Program-made: the position numbers and the translations under genes | Assembly (NCBI GenBank): GCA_030668615.1 | Contig: DAOUTQ010000015.1 | Location: 1-34,648, forward strand | Source: Bacteroidales bacterium | GTDB taxonomy: Bacteria; Bacteroidota; Bacteroidia; Bacteroidales; UBA12077 | DNA length: 34,648 bases | Direction of reading: 5' to 3' | The notes under the pieces: generated by a model | Told to the model about the DNA's origin: nothing | The model's database searches: none | What the model saw: only the letters and a program-made list of their open reading frames with translations | Part shown: piece after piece, positions 17,312 to 25,822 of the stretch | Position numbering within the stretch: position 1 is the stretch's first letter | How the letters are laid out: every line of letters begins with the position of its first letter

Positions 17312-18061
17312 ATGCTAAATCAAATAAAAAAACATATTCCGAATACAATTACATCATTAAATCTGCTTTCAGGATGCATTTCTATCGTTTTAGCCTTTGA
17401 AGGTTATATTACTTTTGCAGTTTATATGATTTTCTTAGCTGCGTTTTTTGATTTTTTGGATGGAATGTCAGCGCGAATGTTAAAAGCATATTCAGTTGTT
17501 GGGAAAGAGCTTGATTCTCTTGCCGACTTAGTGAGTTTTGGTGTAGCTCCTTCGGTTATTATTTTCCATTTAATGAAAATTTCTCTTTTCGGAACTGTTC
17601 ATATGCCTCAACTAACAAATTTGAGTTTTCAAGAAATCTTCTTTTTACTTGTACCGTTTTTTATTGCCATACTTTCCGGTGTAAGATTAGCTAAATTTAA
17701 TGTTGATGAAAGACAAACAGAGAATTTTATAGGACTTGCAGTTCCTGCAAATGCATTGTTCTTTGTATCACTTTATCTAATAAGTATTTTAACTACAAAT
17801 GATTTTATATTAGCATTATTAAAAAATGAAATTGTACTATCTGTCATTATATTTTTATTTTCATTGTTACTTGTAGCAGAGTTTCCAATGTTTTCCTTGA
17901 AATTCAAAAACCTTGGTTTTAAGGGAAATAAAATTCGATATATTTTTATTGTGTTATCTGCAATTTTATTAATATCATTGCATACGATAGCGATTCCGCT
18001 TATAATTATTTTATATATTTTATTATCAGCAATTAACAACTGGATTTTTAACTTTGATTAA
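17312..18061 (+). CDS. pssA: CDP-diacylglycerol-serine O-phosphatidyltransferase
   Basis: PssA makes phosphatidylserine from CDP-diacylglycerol and serine in the inner membrane. The 249-residue polytopic protein carries the complete CDP-alcohol phosphotransferase signature: D47-x2-D50-G51-x2-A54-R55-x8-G64-x3-D68-x3-D72. The N-terminus (IPNTITSLNLLSGCISIVLAF) is typical of PssA rather than PgsA. It has about seven helices and no C-terminal extension. purS follows after 10 bp, an operon partner with no obvious metabolic link. Psd and CdsA, the enzymes after and before it in phosphatidylethanolamine synthesis, are encoded at 26314-27800. Confidence 0.93.
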   Translation: MLNQIKKHIPNTITSLNLLSGCISIVLAFEGYITFAVYMIFLAAFFDFLDGMSARMLKAYSVVGKELDSLADLVSFGVAPSVIIFHLMKISLFGTVHMPQLTNLSFQEIFFLLVPFFIAILSGVRLAKFNVDERQTENFIGLAVPANALFFVSLYLISILTTNDFILALLKNEIVLSVIIFLFSLLLVAEFPMFSLKFKNLGFKGNKIRYIFIVLSAILLISLHTIAIPLIIILYILLSAINNWIFNFD

Positions 18062-18071
18062 TTATTAACTT

Positions 18072-18326
18072 ATGAAATTTATTGCAGAAATTAACGTGAT
18101 GCCGCTTAAAGCTTTGTTAGATCCTCAAGGAAAAGCTGTAACTCATAGCATGAAAAACATTGGTTTTACAGAAGTTTCTAATGTTCGAATAGGTAAACAC
18201 ATTACTTTAGAAATAGAAGCTGCAAGTAAAGAAATAGCAATGGAAAGAGTTAATGAAGCTTGTAATAAAATATTATCAAACCCGATAATGGAAGGATTTG
18301 ATTATACATTAAAAGAAGTAAAATAG
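18072..18326 (+). CDS. purS: Phosphoribosylformylglycinamidine synthase subunit PurS
   Basis: An 84-residue protein with the PurS fold, the small structural subunit that joins PurL and PurQ in the fourth step of purine synthesis. Visible signatures are INVMPLKALLDPQGKAV near the N-terminus, VRIGKHITLEIEA in the middle, and NPIMEGFDYTL at the end. Length is normal. It follows pssA by 10 bp. Neither purL nor purQ is adjacent. Confidence 0.9.
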   Translation: MKFIAEINVMPLKALLDPQGKAVTHSMKNIGFTEVSNVRIGKHITLEIEAASKEIAMERVNEACNKILSNPIMEGFDYTLKEVK

Positions 18327-18486
18327 TTTTCAAGTCTCTTAAGTTTAAAATGCCTAAAATACTTAAAGTATCAAATTCTATTCTTTACTGTATTTCTTTT
18401 TACTAAAATCAATTATCAATAAAGCTTTAATTTATTATAATTTTAGTCACTCAAAATTTTAGTTCACTCTAAGTACTTTATAAGAA

Positions 18487-19599
18487 TTATTCTTTTTTTG
18501 CTGAGGAAGTCATTTTATTCATTACTTCAGTTTGTCGTTGTATTGATTCTTTATGCACAAGTTGGAGTAATTTTTTTATAAAATCTTCTGTTAATCCTAA
18601 ACTTTTACCCAGTTTTAACCTTGTAGACATTATATTCTCCCACCGGCGAAGTTGTAAAATAGTAACCTCATTCTTACTTTTATATTTACCAATTTCCTCA
18701 ACTGTATTCATCCTTTGTGAAAGAAGCTCTAACATTTGCTGATCAATAGAATCAATCTTACTTCGTAATGTTTCTAAAATACTTGTAAAGTCAGCATCTT
18801 TTGTAGTAGTTCTTCTGAAAATAAGCTCATCAAGAAGAGAATCAAGCTCTTTAGGAGTTAATTGCTGATTCATGTCACTTAGCGCGACTGTCGGATTATA
18901 ATGAGTTTCTATCATTAATCCATCCATGTTAAGATCCAATGCTTTTTGTGATATTTCACCTATAAAATCTGTGTTTCCAGCAATATGACTTGGGTCGCAA
19001 ATTATAGGTAAATCATGACACATACTTTTTAATTCAATCGCAACTTCCCATTTCGGAATATTACGCAATGTTGTAGCCTCAAAAGGATAAAATCCACGGT
19101 GAATAGCTGCTAATTTATTTATTCCTGCCTTATGAAATCGCTCCAAAGCTCCAACCCAAAGACTTACATCCGGATTTATAGGGTTTTTAACCATTAAAGG
19201 CTTGTCATAGCCTTTTAAATAATCGGCCAGTTCTTGAATGGAAAAAGGATTAGAAGTAGTTCTTGCTCCAATCCAAAGTATATCAACATTATATTTAATA
19301 GCTAACTCTGCATGTTCTGGGTTTGCAACTTCAATAGCAGTTAAAAGTCCGGTTTCTTTCTTAACATTCTGCAACCACTGCAAACCTTCTTCTCCAACAC
19401 CTTCAAAATTTCCTGGACGAGTACGTGGTTTCCAAATCCCTGATCGAAAAACTTTAATTTTACCCAATGCTGCAATTTCCTTTGCCGTTTGCATAATTTG
19501 TTCTTCAGACTCAGCACTGCATGGCCCTGCTATTATTAATGGTTCATTTATTCCATCAAACCACTTATTTAGTTTTGTTATACTCTTGAGTTTTGCCAT
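18487..19599 (-). CDS. Bifunctional DAHP synthase (type I-beta) / chorismate mutase (AroQ)
   Basis: A 370-residue fusion controlling aromatic amino-acid synthesis. The N-terminal TIM barrel (about 1-270) makes DAHP from phosphoenolpyruvate and erythrose 4-phosphate; it shows LIIAGPCSAES (21-31) and WKPRTRPGNFEG (56-67). The C-terminal AroQ helical domain (about 275-365; LRSKIDSIDQQMLELLSQRM, then the IGKYKSKN helix) converts chorismate to prephenate. This domain order is the form known in Bacteroidota such as Prevotella, where the mutase domain also mediates feedback control by prephenate. The ATG at 19599 gives the usual MAKLKS start; the in-frame ATG 39 bases upstream adds an atypical extension. 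It stands alone, convergent with purS. Confidence 0.93.
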   Translation of the reverse strand: MAKLKSITKLNKWFDGINEPLIIAGPCSAESEEQIMQTAKEIAALGKIKVFRSGIWKPRTRPGNFEGVGEEGLQWLQNVKKETGLLTAIEVANPEHAELAIKYNVDILWIGARTTSNPFSIQELADYLKGYDKPLMVKNPINPDVSLWVGALERFHKAGINKLAAIHRGFYPFEATTLRNIPKWEVAIELKSMCHDLPIICDPSHIAGNTDFIGEISQKALDLNMDGLMIETHYNPTVALSDMNQQLTPKELDSLLDELIFRRTTTKDADFTSILETLRSKIDSIDQQMLELLSQRMNTVEEIGKYKSKNEVTILQLRRWENIMSTRLKLGKSLGLTEDFIKKLLQLVHKESIQRQTEVMNKMTSSAKKE

Positions 19600-19649
19600 T
19601 TCAATTCTTAAATATTGTTTAAAGATAGAGAATTCCAATATTTATTTTA

Positions 19650-19693
19650 TAACAAATCCTTCCAGGTTTAAAAACCTGAAAGGATTAATTTGT
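19650..19693. terminator. Hairpin downstream of the cytochrome bd operon
   Basis: The sequence TCCTTCCAGGTTT-AA-AAACCTGAAAGGA forms 13-bp arms with one mismatch, extended outward by ACAAA/TTTGT. It lies just after the stop of the 33-residue ORF (19713) and before the chorismate mutase fusion gene, so it may end transcripts of the cyd operon. The T-tract is poor. Similar AGGTTT/AAACCT hairpins occur widely between Bacteroidota genes, so it may instead be a dispersed repeat. Confidence 0.45.
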
Positions 19694-19712
19694 CACTGAA
19701 GAATTATAAATA

Positions 19713-19814
19713 CTATTTCTTCTCATATTTCTTTATAGCAAGAACCGAAAGCTTGTAGCTTACCCAAATCAGTACCGGCCAAACAATTAACCAAATTATT
19801 TCTGTTAAATACAT
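19713..19814 (-). CDS. 33-residue single-helix protein, candidate cytochrome bd accessory subunit (CydX/CydS-like)
   Basis: This tiny ORF starts 60 bp after cydB on the same strand. The translation begins MYLTEIIWLIVWPVLIWVSY and ends KLSVLAIKKYEKK. It is one hydrophobic helix (about residues 5-27) with two or three Trp residues and a basic C-terminal tail, which would face the cytoplasm by the positive-inside rule. Proteobacterial CydX and Bacillus CydS are also 30-40-residue single-helix subunits encoded directly after cydB, and they stabilise the b595/b558 hemes. Sequence similarity to CydX is not evident, so the assignment rests on position, size and topology. A conserved ORF in other Bacteroidota at this place would confirm it. 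Confidence 0.65.
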   Translation of the reverse strand: MYLTEIIWLIVWPVLIWVSYKLSVLAIKKYEKK

Positions 19815-19874
19815 TTCAAGTAGTTTAAAGTTTATAGTTCAAAGTTCCGAGTTGCTATTTCATGAAAACTTTGC

Positions 19875-21005
19875 TTAATAAATATGTATGTCTTCATTCA
19901 TTTCCTCTGCATCAATCTTTTTATTATTTATTAATTTCCATGCATACCAAATATAAGCTATAACAAATGGAACCATTAATGATACATAGCTCATTGCTTT
20001 AAGAGTATATTTACTTGATGATGCATTCTCAATTGTTAGTGAGCTTTGTAAATCATAAGTTGACGGATAAAATGCCGTATTGTTAAAACCAGCAACCAGA
20101 AATAATGCTAAAACAGTCAGGATTGTTCCCACTCCGGCAACCCAAATACCTTTTGTGCAAATTGTAAATATCGATTTACCAATTCCAAGTAAAACAAAAA
20201 CAACTCCCAATAAGAATATAATCATCACTAATGGCATTTGTAAAAAGTTATGTAAGTATTTAAAGGATTCGTAAGATACCTTTTTACTTACAGGGTCATA
20301 AGCAAAACCATCAATAAACATTAACCAGATTACAAAAACTAAAAAGAATACCAAAAAAGGAATTGCATTATAAATTAACTGTTTTTTCGATCTGCTAAAG
20401 ATGTTTTCATCATCAATATTATTCATAAAATAGAGTATAGCTAAAACTCTGGCAAGAAAAAATACAGCTAGCCCCAATGAAATATTGTGTGGATTTAATG
20501 CTAACTCAAGTCCTCTTGCAGCACCTTCCCATTTTGAAAAGTTCATTTCATTTACTGAGAATTCAGAGCCCGTAAAAAATGTTGCTACAGCTATTCCTAA
20601 TAATATTGTTCCCAACAACCCATTTATAAAAAGAAAAGTCTCATAAGTTTTTGCTCCCAAAAAATTGTCAGGCTTTGATCTGAATTCATATGAAACAGCC
20701 TGAATGATGAAAGCAAAAAGAATTAACATCCATACCCAATATGCACCTCCAAAACTGGTTGAATAGAACAATGGAAAAGAAGCAAAGAATGCTCCTCCAA
20801 ATGTTACCAGTGTTGTGAAAGTAAATTCCCATTTACGACCTAAAGAGTTTACAATAAGACGACGCTCCATATCTGTTTTCCCTAAAGTATAAATCAATGT
20901 TTGACCACCCTGAACAAAAAGTAAGAAAACCAATATAGCTCCTAATAGTGAGATAATTATCCACCAATATTGCTGTAATACTAAATGTGATAAACTTTCA
21001 AACAT
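19875..21005 (-). CDS. cydB: Cytochrome d ubiquinol oxidase subunit II
   Basis: A 376-residue polytopic membrane protein, the non-catalytic partner of CydA in the high-affinity quinol oxidase. It has about nine helices. Family features include QYWWIIISLLGAILVFLLF at the N-terminus with a following QGGQTL, and GRKWEFTFTTLVTFGGAFFASFPLFYS. The gene begins one base after the cydA stop. A strong Shine-Dalgarno sequence (AAGGAGGAC) lies inside the last codons of cydA, so translation is probably coupled. Length is normal. The next ORF in the operon is the 33-residue helix protein. Confidence 0.93.
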   Translation of the reverse strand: MFESLSHLVLQQYWWIIISLLGAILVFLLFVQGGQTLIYTLGKTDMERRLIVNSLGRKWEFTFTTLVTFGGAFFASFPLFYSTSFGGAYWVWMLILFAFIIQAVSYEFRSKPDNFLGAKTYETFLFINGLLGTILLGIAVATFFTGSEFSVNEMNFSKWEGAARGLELALNPHNISLGLAVFFLARVLAILYFMNNIDDENIFSRSKKQLIYNAIPFLVFFLVFVIWLMFIDGFAYDPVSKKVSYESFKYLHNFLQMPLVMIIFLLGVVFVLLGIGKSIFTICTKGIWVAGVGTILTVLALFLVAGFNNTAFYPSTYDLQSSLTIENASSSKYTLKAMSYVSLMVPFVIAYIWYAWKLINNKKIDAEEMNEDIHIY

Positions 21006-21006
21006 T

Positions 21007-22572
21007 TTAATGTCCTCCTTCTTTAGGTCCTATTTTTATTTGCTTAAACATTATCTTCAACTCCGCAATTAACAGGGCTGTAAACACAAGAGTAAATAAC
21101 CAAAAGGTTATTTGAACAGCACTTGCATCAATCTGTGAAACTGATGCAACAGTTGGTAAAAGATCTTGTATTGTCCAGGGCTGACGACCAACTTCAGCAA
21201 CAACCCAACCAGACAATGAAGCTATGTATGCAAGTGGAATAGTAATTACTGCCAAACGTAAGAGCCATTTTTTATCAATCAGCTTACCTTTAAAAATAAA
21301 AAATAATACAAGTGCAAATAGCAGAATAAAATAGAATCCCAGTGCAACCATTATATGAAAACTATAAAATGTAATTGGAACATTTGGAATTATACTCTTA
21401 GGATCATTTAAAAATCCATACCCAAAATATTTAAAGTTTTCTCTGAATATATTCAAGGATTCTTCTTGCTTAACTACATCTTCTAATTTTTGAGCTTTCT
21501 TATAATCCGAAAGAGCAGATATGGCTAATTTACCCTTTTCAATTTTCTCAAGAGCGGATAAAGCTATTTGTAATTCCCCATTCTTATCTTCGTATTCAAA
21601 TCCTCCTTCTACAATATCTTTTACACCAGGTACAAATGCATCAGCGTTTCTGTAACCAAGAAATGATAACAGTTTTGGAATCTCAAACTTAAAAACAAAA
21701 TTATCTTTCCCATCATTAATTTCTTTTCCGGGAGTTGGCATACCAAGTAAAATAAGACCAGCTCCTTCTGAACCTTCATATAACCCTTCCATAGCTGCAA
21801 GTTTCATTGGTTGTTTTTGCGCTACCTGATACGCAGAACCATCACCCGTATAAACAAGAAATAAACTGCTAATTAAACCAAAAATAGCAGCAATTATCAT
21901 ACTTCGTTTAGCTAATAATTGTTCTCTACCTTTTAATAAAAACCAGGCACTAACACCAATAACAAAGATTGATGCTAAAACGTATGCCGATGTTATTGTA
22001 TGTAAAAACTTATTTATAGCAACCGGAGAAAATAATACTTCCCAGAAGTTTAGCATTTCATTTCGTGCAGTATCTGGATTAAAATGCATTCCTACCGGAG
22101 ATTGCATCCATCCATTGGCGACTAAGATCCACAGTGCCGATAAATTGGCGCCAATAGCTACAAGCCATGTAGAAATTAAATGAAATTTTTTACTCACTTT
22201 GTTCCATCCAAAAAACATAATAGCAATAAAAGTAGATTCCATGAAAAATGCCATAATTCCTTCTATCGCCAGCGGTGCTCCAAAAATGTCACCCACAAAC
22301 CATGAATAATTAGACCAGTTTGTTCCAAATTCAAACTCCAAAATAATTCCAGTTGCGACTCCAATTGCAAAGTTAATTCCAAATAATGTCATCCAGAATT
22401 TAGTTGCCTTTTTCCATTCAGGATCGCCTGTTTTCACGTACAAGGTTTCCATAAAGGCTATTATAAATGTTATTCCTAAGGTTAGCGGAACAAATAGCCA
22501 ATGATACAATGCTGTTAATGCAAATTGTGCTCTCGACCAATTGACCAGAGCAGAATCGATATGTTCAATCAT
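21007..22572 (-). CDS. cydA: Cytochrome d ubiquinol oxidase subunit I
   Basis: CydA oxidises quinol and reduces oxygen to water without proton pumping. The 521-residue protein shows the heme ligands H24 (ALYHWLFVPL), H191 (KFLHTITSAYV) and M408 (SFHIMVALG). It also has the proton-channel acids E104 and E112, the quinol-site K257 and E262 (QPMKLAAMEG), and the GWVVAEVGRQPW block near the C-terminus. The periplasmic Q-loop (about 258-400) is of similar length to the E. coli form but mostly different in sequence, with a charged helical stretch around 325-375. Its first 8 bases overlap the DUF4492 gene. All residues needed for activity appear present. Confidence 0.95.
   Translation of the reverse strand: MIEHIDSALVNWSRAQFALTALYHWLFVPLTLGITFIIAFMETLYVKTGDPEWKKATKFWMTLFGINFAIGVATGIILEFEFGTNWSNYSWFVGDIFGAPLAIEGIMAFFMESTFIAIMFFGWNKVSKKFHLISTWLVAIGANLSALWILVANGWMQSPVGMHFNPDTARNEMLNFWEVLFSPVAINKFLHTITSAYVLASIFVIGVSAWFLLKGREQLLAKRSMIIAAIFGLISSLFLVYTGDGSAYQVAQKQPMKLAAMEGLYEGSEGAGLILLGMPTPGKEINDGKDNFVFKFEIPKLLSFLGYRNADAFVPGVKDIVEGGFEYEDKNGELQIALSALEKIEKGKLAISALSDYKKAQKLEDVVKQEESLNIFRENFKYFGYGFLNDPKSIIPNVPITFYSFHIMVALGFYFILLFALVLFFIFKGKLIDKKWLLRLAVITIPLAYIASLSGWVVAEVGRQPWTIQDLLPTVASVSQIDASAVQITFWLFTLVFTALLIAELKIMFKQIKIGPKEGGH
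21012..21020 (-). promoter_or_regulatory. Ribosome binding site of cydB within cydA
   Basis: The minus strand reads AAGGAGGAC, 8 bases before the cydB ATG and inside the cydA codons for Glu-Gly-Gly-His. Strong Shine-Dalgarno sites are uncommon in Bacteroidota, and this one fixes the cydB start. Confidence 0.6.
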
Positions 22573-22801
22573 TATTCGTGTTTTTTGTTTTTGTTAATTG
22601 TTCAATTACATAATCACCCTTTTCCTTATCCGTTTCAAATTTTTCACTTAAAAAGTTTTTGAAAAAGAATAATTTTAAAATAACAAACATGATAAAAAGC
22701 TTAATTATAATTATTGTCCATAGCTTTTTACCAACAGTCATGGTTTTAAAACCATCGTAATAAAAGTAGAAGATGCGAACTAGGATATTTCTTTTTTTCA
22801 T
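22565..22801 (-). CDS. DUF4492 small membrane protein, cytochrome bd-associated
   Basis: A 78-residue protein with a basic N-terminus (KKRNILVRIFYFYYDGFKTM), one transmembrane helix (about 27-48) and a charged cytoplasmic-type tail. The N-terminal FYYDGF segment is characteristic of DUF4492, which is found directly upstream of cydA in many Bacteroidota and some Campylobacterota. Its role is unknown; assembly of or association with the bd oxidase is inferred from this linkage. Its stop lies 8 bp inside cydA, so the two are probably coupled. It is the first gene of the operon. Confidence 0.8.
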   Translation of the reverse strand: MKKRNILVRIFYFYYDGFKTMTVGKKLWTIIIIKLFIMFVILKLFFFKNFLSEKFETDKEKGDYVIEQLTKTKNTNND

Positions 22802-22818
22802 TCAATCTTTAATTAACT

Positions 22819-22826
22819 CAAAGATA
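22819..22826 (-). promoter_or_regulatory. -7 element of the cyd operon
   Basis: The minus strand reads TATCTTTG, an exact match to TAnnTTTG, 17 bases before the DUF4492 start codon. A TTA rather than TTG is found at the -33 distance. Confidence 0.45.
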
Positions 22827-22962
22827 TAAAAAATATAAAAAGGTAATGCGGTGCACATTTCCCAAAATCAAATTGTTTTAAATTAGAAACATCGGTAAGT
22901 ACCTGTTCATAAAAACTATGATGACACTTTCTAAATAAGAAGGATTGATAAATAATTATGGA

Positions 22963-23580
22963 TTATCTGTACATATGAATAAAACCGTTTTGATCTATAA
23001 CAGCAGGATCATCAGATTTTAAAATATAATAATATATACCTTCGCTCAATTCAGAACCTGAAGAATTTCTTCCATCCCAAACAATTATAGGAGATTTTTC
23101 ACTATATACCATTGCTCCTGAGCGACTATATATTGATATTTCAAGAACATTTATTCCATTAGCCCGAATTACAAACAAATCATTTGCTCCATCGCCATTT
23201 GGTGTAAAAACATTTGGTGTAATAATATCATCTATAATTGGAAAAGTTTTGGTGCTTGTAAAAGTAGTTCCGGTTGCATCTTCATAAACAGATAAGGTAA
23301 AAGTATAAGTAGCAGGTGCAACAAACTCATATGTTACTAACGGCAGTCCATCAATTAAAGGTTCAATATCACCTCCCCAATCAAGTGTGTACGCACCATT
23401 AAGTGTATCAGATACCTCAAAATAACTTGTATCTCCAGCAATTACTTTTTCTGCATGACATCTTATTCTAAATGTTGCAGCATCATGTACAAATTCAAAA
23501 TCTATTGTATCAATCTGAGAAAAAGCATTGTTTGCAATCAGAAAAAGAGTTAAGTAAATAAAAACTTTAAGTTTACCCAT
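22963..23580 (-). CDS. Exported protein with T9SS type B sorting domain (gliding-motility-associated C-terminal domain)
   Basis: The 205-residue protein has a signal peptide (MGKLKVFIYLTLFLIANNAFS before Gln22) and a PKD/Ig-like region (about 28-115). Its C-terminal domain of about 85 residues bears the CHU_C signature: TPNVFTPNGDGANDLF (121-136), ISIYSRSGAMVY, WDGRNSSG (168-175) and GIYYYIL. CHU_C domains send proteins through the type IX secretion system to the cell surface or medium. The protein is far shorter than most such cargo, with only one small module before the sorting domain, so its job may be structural or adhesive. The ATG at 23580 is preferred over one 18 bases upstream because it gives a standard signal peptide. 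It is 47 bp downstream of the AI-2E-family gene. Confidence 0.88.
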   Translation of the reverse strand: MGKLKVFIYLTLFLIANNAFSQIDTIDFEFVHDAATFRIRCHAEKVIAGDTSYFEVSDTLNGAYTLDWGGDIEPLIDGLPLVTYEFVAPATYTFTLSVYEDATGTTFTSTKTFPIIDDIITPNVFTPNGDGANDLFVIRANGINVLEISIYSRSGAMVYSEKSPIIVWDGRNSSGSELSEGIYYYILKSDDPAVIDQNGFIHMYR

Positions 23581-23627
23581 TAATTTACATTTAGTCACGT
23601 AAATATATAAAATACCAATTTATTATC

Positions 23628-24731
23628 TTAAATTTTTTCTGTTAATTTTTTAACCACTTTCAAATTATTGAAAAATTCCTTGGCAATTACTCTTAGAATT
23701 GTATAACCGGGAATTGCTAGAATCATACCAGTAATTCCAAACATACTCCCTGAAATCATTATTACTAAGAATATTTCTAAAGGATGAGCATTTACGCTAC
23801 TTGAATATATAAAAGGTTGAAAAACAACATTATCTATCACCTGAACAATAATAAACACAATAGCCATATATCCAAGTAAAGGAAGTAATTCAGAATAAAA
23901 AGCCAGATCGAGGTTTGTAGCTAAACCTAGTACCAAGCCAAGGCTCGCTCCTATTACAGGTCCTAAATAAGGTATACTATTCATTATTCCCACAACAAGG
24001 CCAATTACCAAAGCATCAGAAAAATCAACACCTATAATTGTTAATCCTATAGATACCAAAAAAATTATTCCACTTATTTGTACTATTATTCCTATAAAAT
24101 ATCTTGTTAATAACTTTTTTACTGACTTTAATATATGTTCAATTTTTTCCAGGAATTTATCAGGAACGAATAACAATATTCCATCATTTAATAATCCACG
24201 ATCTTTTAAAAAGAAAAAAGTAATAAACGAAATAGAAAATGCAGCAATAAAAATATTTCCTAAAACCCCTGCTATTGAACCAAATATATTTGACAAAACC
24301 GATACATTAACAACAGACATAAATTTCTCTGTAAAATACTGGTCCATTGATTGTTTGCTATCAGAGCTTATGTTGTATTTAATAAAAAATGCTTCCACTT
24401 TTTGAATCGGGTCCTTAAGGTTATTCATAACCGACTCTGCGTCTATTGAAGAAAGCTCACTCGCCTGATGCGCAACTAGAGGAACAAAAATTCTGAAAAA
24501 GATTAGAATCATTGTCCACAAAAAAGCAAGAGTTAAGAATGCTGATAATGCATTTGGAATTTTAAATTTTTTATAATGTATCTTATGCAAGAATCCGACA
24601 ATCGGACGCCCTATAAGAGCTAAAACCGAAGAAATGAGAATGTAGGCAACAATAGATTTAAAATACCATAAAACAAAGCCAACAATGCCAATTCCAAGAG
24701 CAATAAATATATATCGTAAATTCCTGTTCAT
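23628..24731 (-). CDS. AI-2E family transporter
   Basis: The 367-residue membrane protein has about eight helices and the family signature GLVVGIMNSIPYLGPVIGAS near residues 244-263. It also shows the FITFFFLKDR segment and a final helix pair before a basic tail. Family members have been linked to export of autoinducer-2 (TqsA) or to Na+/H+ antiport, so the substrate here is uncertain. It is divergent from the DMT transporter with a 122-bp spacer containing a perfect palindrome. Confidence 0.87.
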   Translation of the reverse strand: MNRNLRYIFIALGIGIVGFVLWYFKSIVAYILISSVLALIGRPIVGFLHKIHYKKFKIPNALSAFLTLAFLWTMILIFFRIFVPLVAHQASELSSIDAESVMNNLKDPIQKVEAFFIKYNISSDSKQSMDQYFTEKFMSVVNVSVLSNIFGSIAGVLGNIFIAAFSISFITFFFLKDRGLLNDGILLFVPDKFLEKIEHILKSVKKLLTRYFIGIIVQISGIIFLVSIGLTIIGVDFSDALVIGLVVGIMNSIPYLGPVIGASLGLVLGLATNLDLAFYSELLPLLGYMAIVFIIVQVIDNVVFQPFIYSSSVNAHPLEIFLVIMISGSMFGITGMILAIPGYTILRVIAKEFFNNLKVVKKLTEKI

Positions 24732-24770
24732 TATTAAACTTTAAATTAAATTTGATATCTAAGGCTTTGA

Positions 24771-24787
24771 TCAGATTTAAAATCTGA
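24771..24787. promoter_or_regulatory. Perfect 17-bp palindrome in a divergent promoter region
   Basis: TCAGATTT-A-AAATCTGA has 8-bp arms about one base. It lies between the divergent AI-2E-family and DMT transporter genes, where an operator would be expected. It could also be an intrinsic hairpin or a dispersed repeat. Confidence 0.3.
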
Positions 24788-24837
24788 ACTAAAATAAGTT
24801 TTTTTCGGCGATAATAAAATTGTTAGGAATAATAATT

Positions 24838-24844
24838 AGGAGAG
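24838..24844 (+). promoter_or_regulatory. Shine-Dalgarno site of the DMT transporter gene
   Basis: AGGAGAG lies 9 bases before the ATG at 24854 and supports that start. Confidence 0.5.
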
Positions 24845-24853
24845 AGCTCAATC

Positions 24854-25789
24854 ATGCTTCAAACACATTTAGGAGAATATGCCGCATTACTTACTGCTGT
24901 ATTCTGGACAATTACAGCAATAGCATTTGAATCTGCTGGTAAAAAAGTAGGTTCCTTATCGACAAATCTCATAAGACTGTTTATGGCTTTTATCTTTATC
25001 GGTATTTATGGTCAAGTTACACGTGGTTCTTTTATTCCTTTTGATGCATCGGCTCACCAATGGATGTGGTTATCCTTATCGGGTTTTGTAGGTTTTGTTA
25101 TTGGCGATCTTTTATTATTTGAAGCTTATGTAGTTATTGGCTCAAGAATATCGATGCTGATTATGTCTTTAACACCTCCAATTACTGCTTTTTTTGGTTG
25201 GTTACTTATGGACGAAGTTCTTACTCCACAAAATATGCTTGGAATGTTTTTAACTCTTCTTGGAATTATGTTGGTTGTATTAGACAGAAAACCAAAAGAT
25301 AAGAATAGGACAGATAACTCTACAAAAGAGAATAACAAAAATAAATTAAAATTATCATATCCAATTGTTGGTATTCTTCTTGCTTTTGGTGGTGCTGTTG
25401 GTCAAGGCGCAGGTCTTGTTTTAAGTAAATACGGAATGCAAGATTTTGACCCTTTTGCTGCAACTCAAATCAGAGTTATTACTGGATTTGTTGGTTTTGC
25501 GATCCTTTTTGTATTTATGAAACGATGGAAAAAAGTAATTGAAGCGGTTAAAAACAAGAAGGCGATGACAGGATTAAGTATTGGAGCTTTTTTTGGTCCA
25601 TTTTTAGGAGTGTCATTTTCATTACTTTCTGTTAAGCATACAACTACAGGCGTAGCATCAACTATAATGGCTATTGTTCCGGTTCTAATTATTCCTCCAG
25701 CAGTGATCTTTTTCAAAGAAAAAATAACTTTAAAGGAAATCATTGGATCGCTTATAGCTGTTGGTGGTGTTGCTTTATTCTTTATGTAG
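24854..25789 (+). CDS. EamA/DMT-family transporter
   Basis: The 311-residue protein has ten hydrophobic segments arranged as two EamA repeats (about 8-145 and 172-310), joined by a hydrophilic linker (RKPKDKNRTDNSTKENNKNK). The second repeat has GAVGQGAGLVLSKYGM and the terminal IGSLIAVGGVALFF. Members move metabolites, amino acids or nucleotide sugars across the inner membrane, and the substrate cannot be deduced. A good Shine-Dalgarno sequence precedes the start. A lipoprotein gene follows after 33 bp. Confidence 0.88.
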   Translation: MLQTHLGEYAALLTAVFWTITAIAFESAGKKVGSLSTNLIRLFMAFIFIGIYGQVTRGSFIPFDASAHQWMWLSLSGFVGFVIGDLLLFEAYVVIGSRISMLIMSLTPPITAFFGWLLMDEVLTPQNMLGMFLTLLGIMLVVLDRKPKDKNRTDNSTKENNKNKLKLSYPIVGILLAFGGAVGQGAGLVLSKYGMQDFDPFAATQIRVITGFVGFAILFVFMKRWKKVIEAVKNKKAMTGLSIGAFFGPFLGVSFSLLSVKHTTTGVASTIMAIVPVLIIPPAVIFFKEKITLKEIIGSLIAVGGVALFFM

Positions 25790-25803
25790 ATGTTTTTTTG
25801 TAT

Positions 25804-25821
25804 TTTAGCTTAAAAGCTAAA
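25804..25821. promoter_or_regulatory. Palindrome abutting the lipoprotein start codon
   Basis: TTTAGCTT-AA-AAGCTAAA has perfect 8-bp arms and ends one base before the ATG at 25823. It may be a terminator for the upstream transporter gene or a site controlling access to the start codon. Confidence 0.35.
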
Positions 25822-25822
25822 T

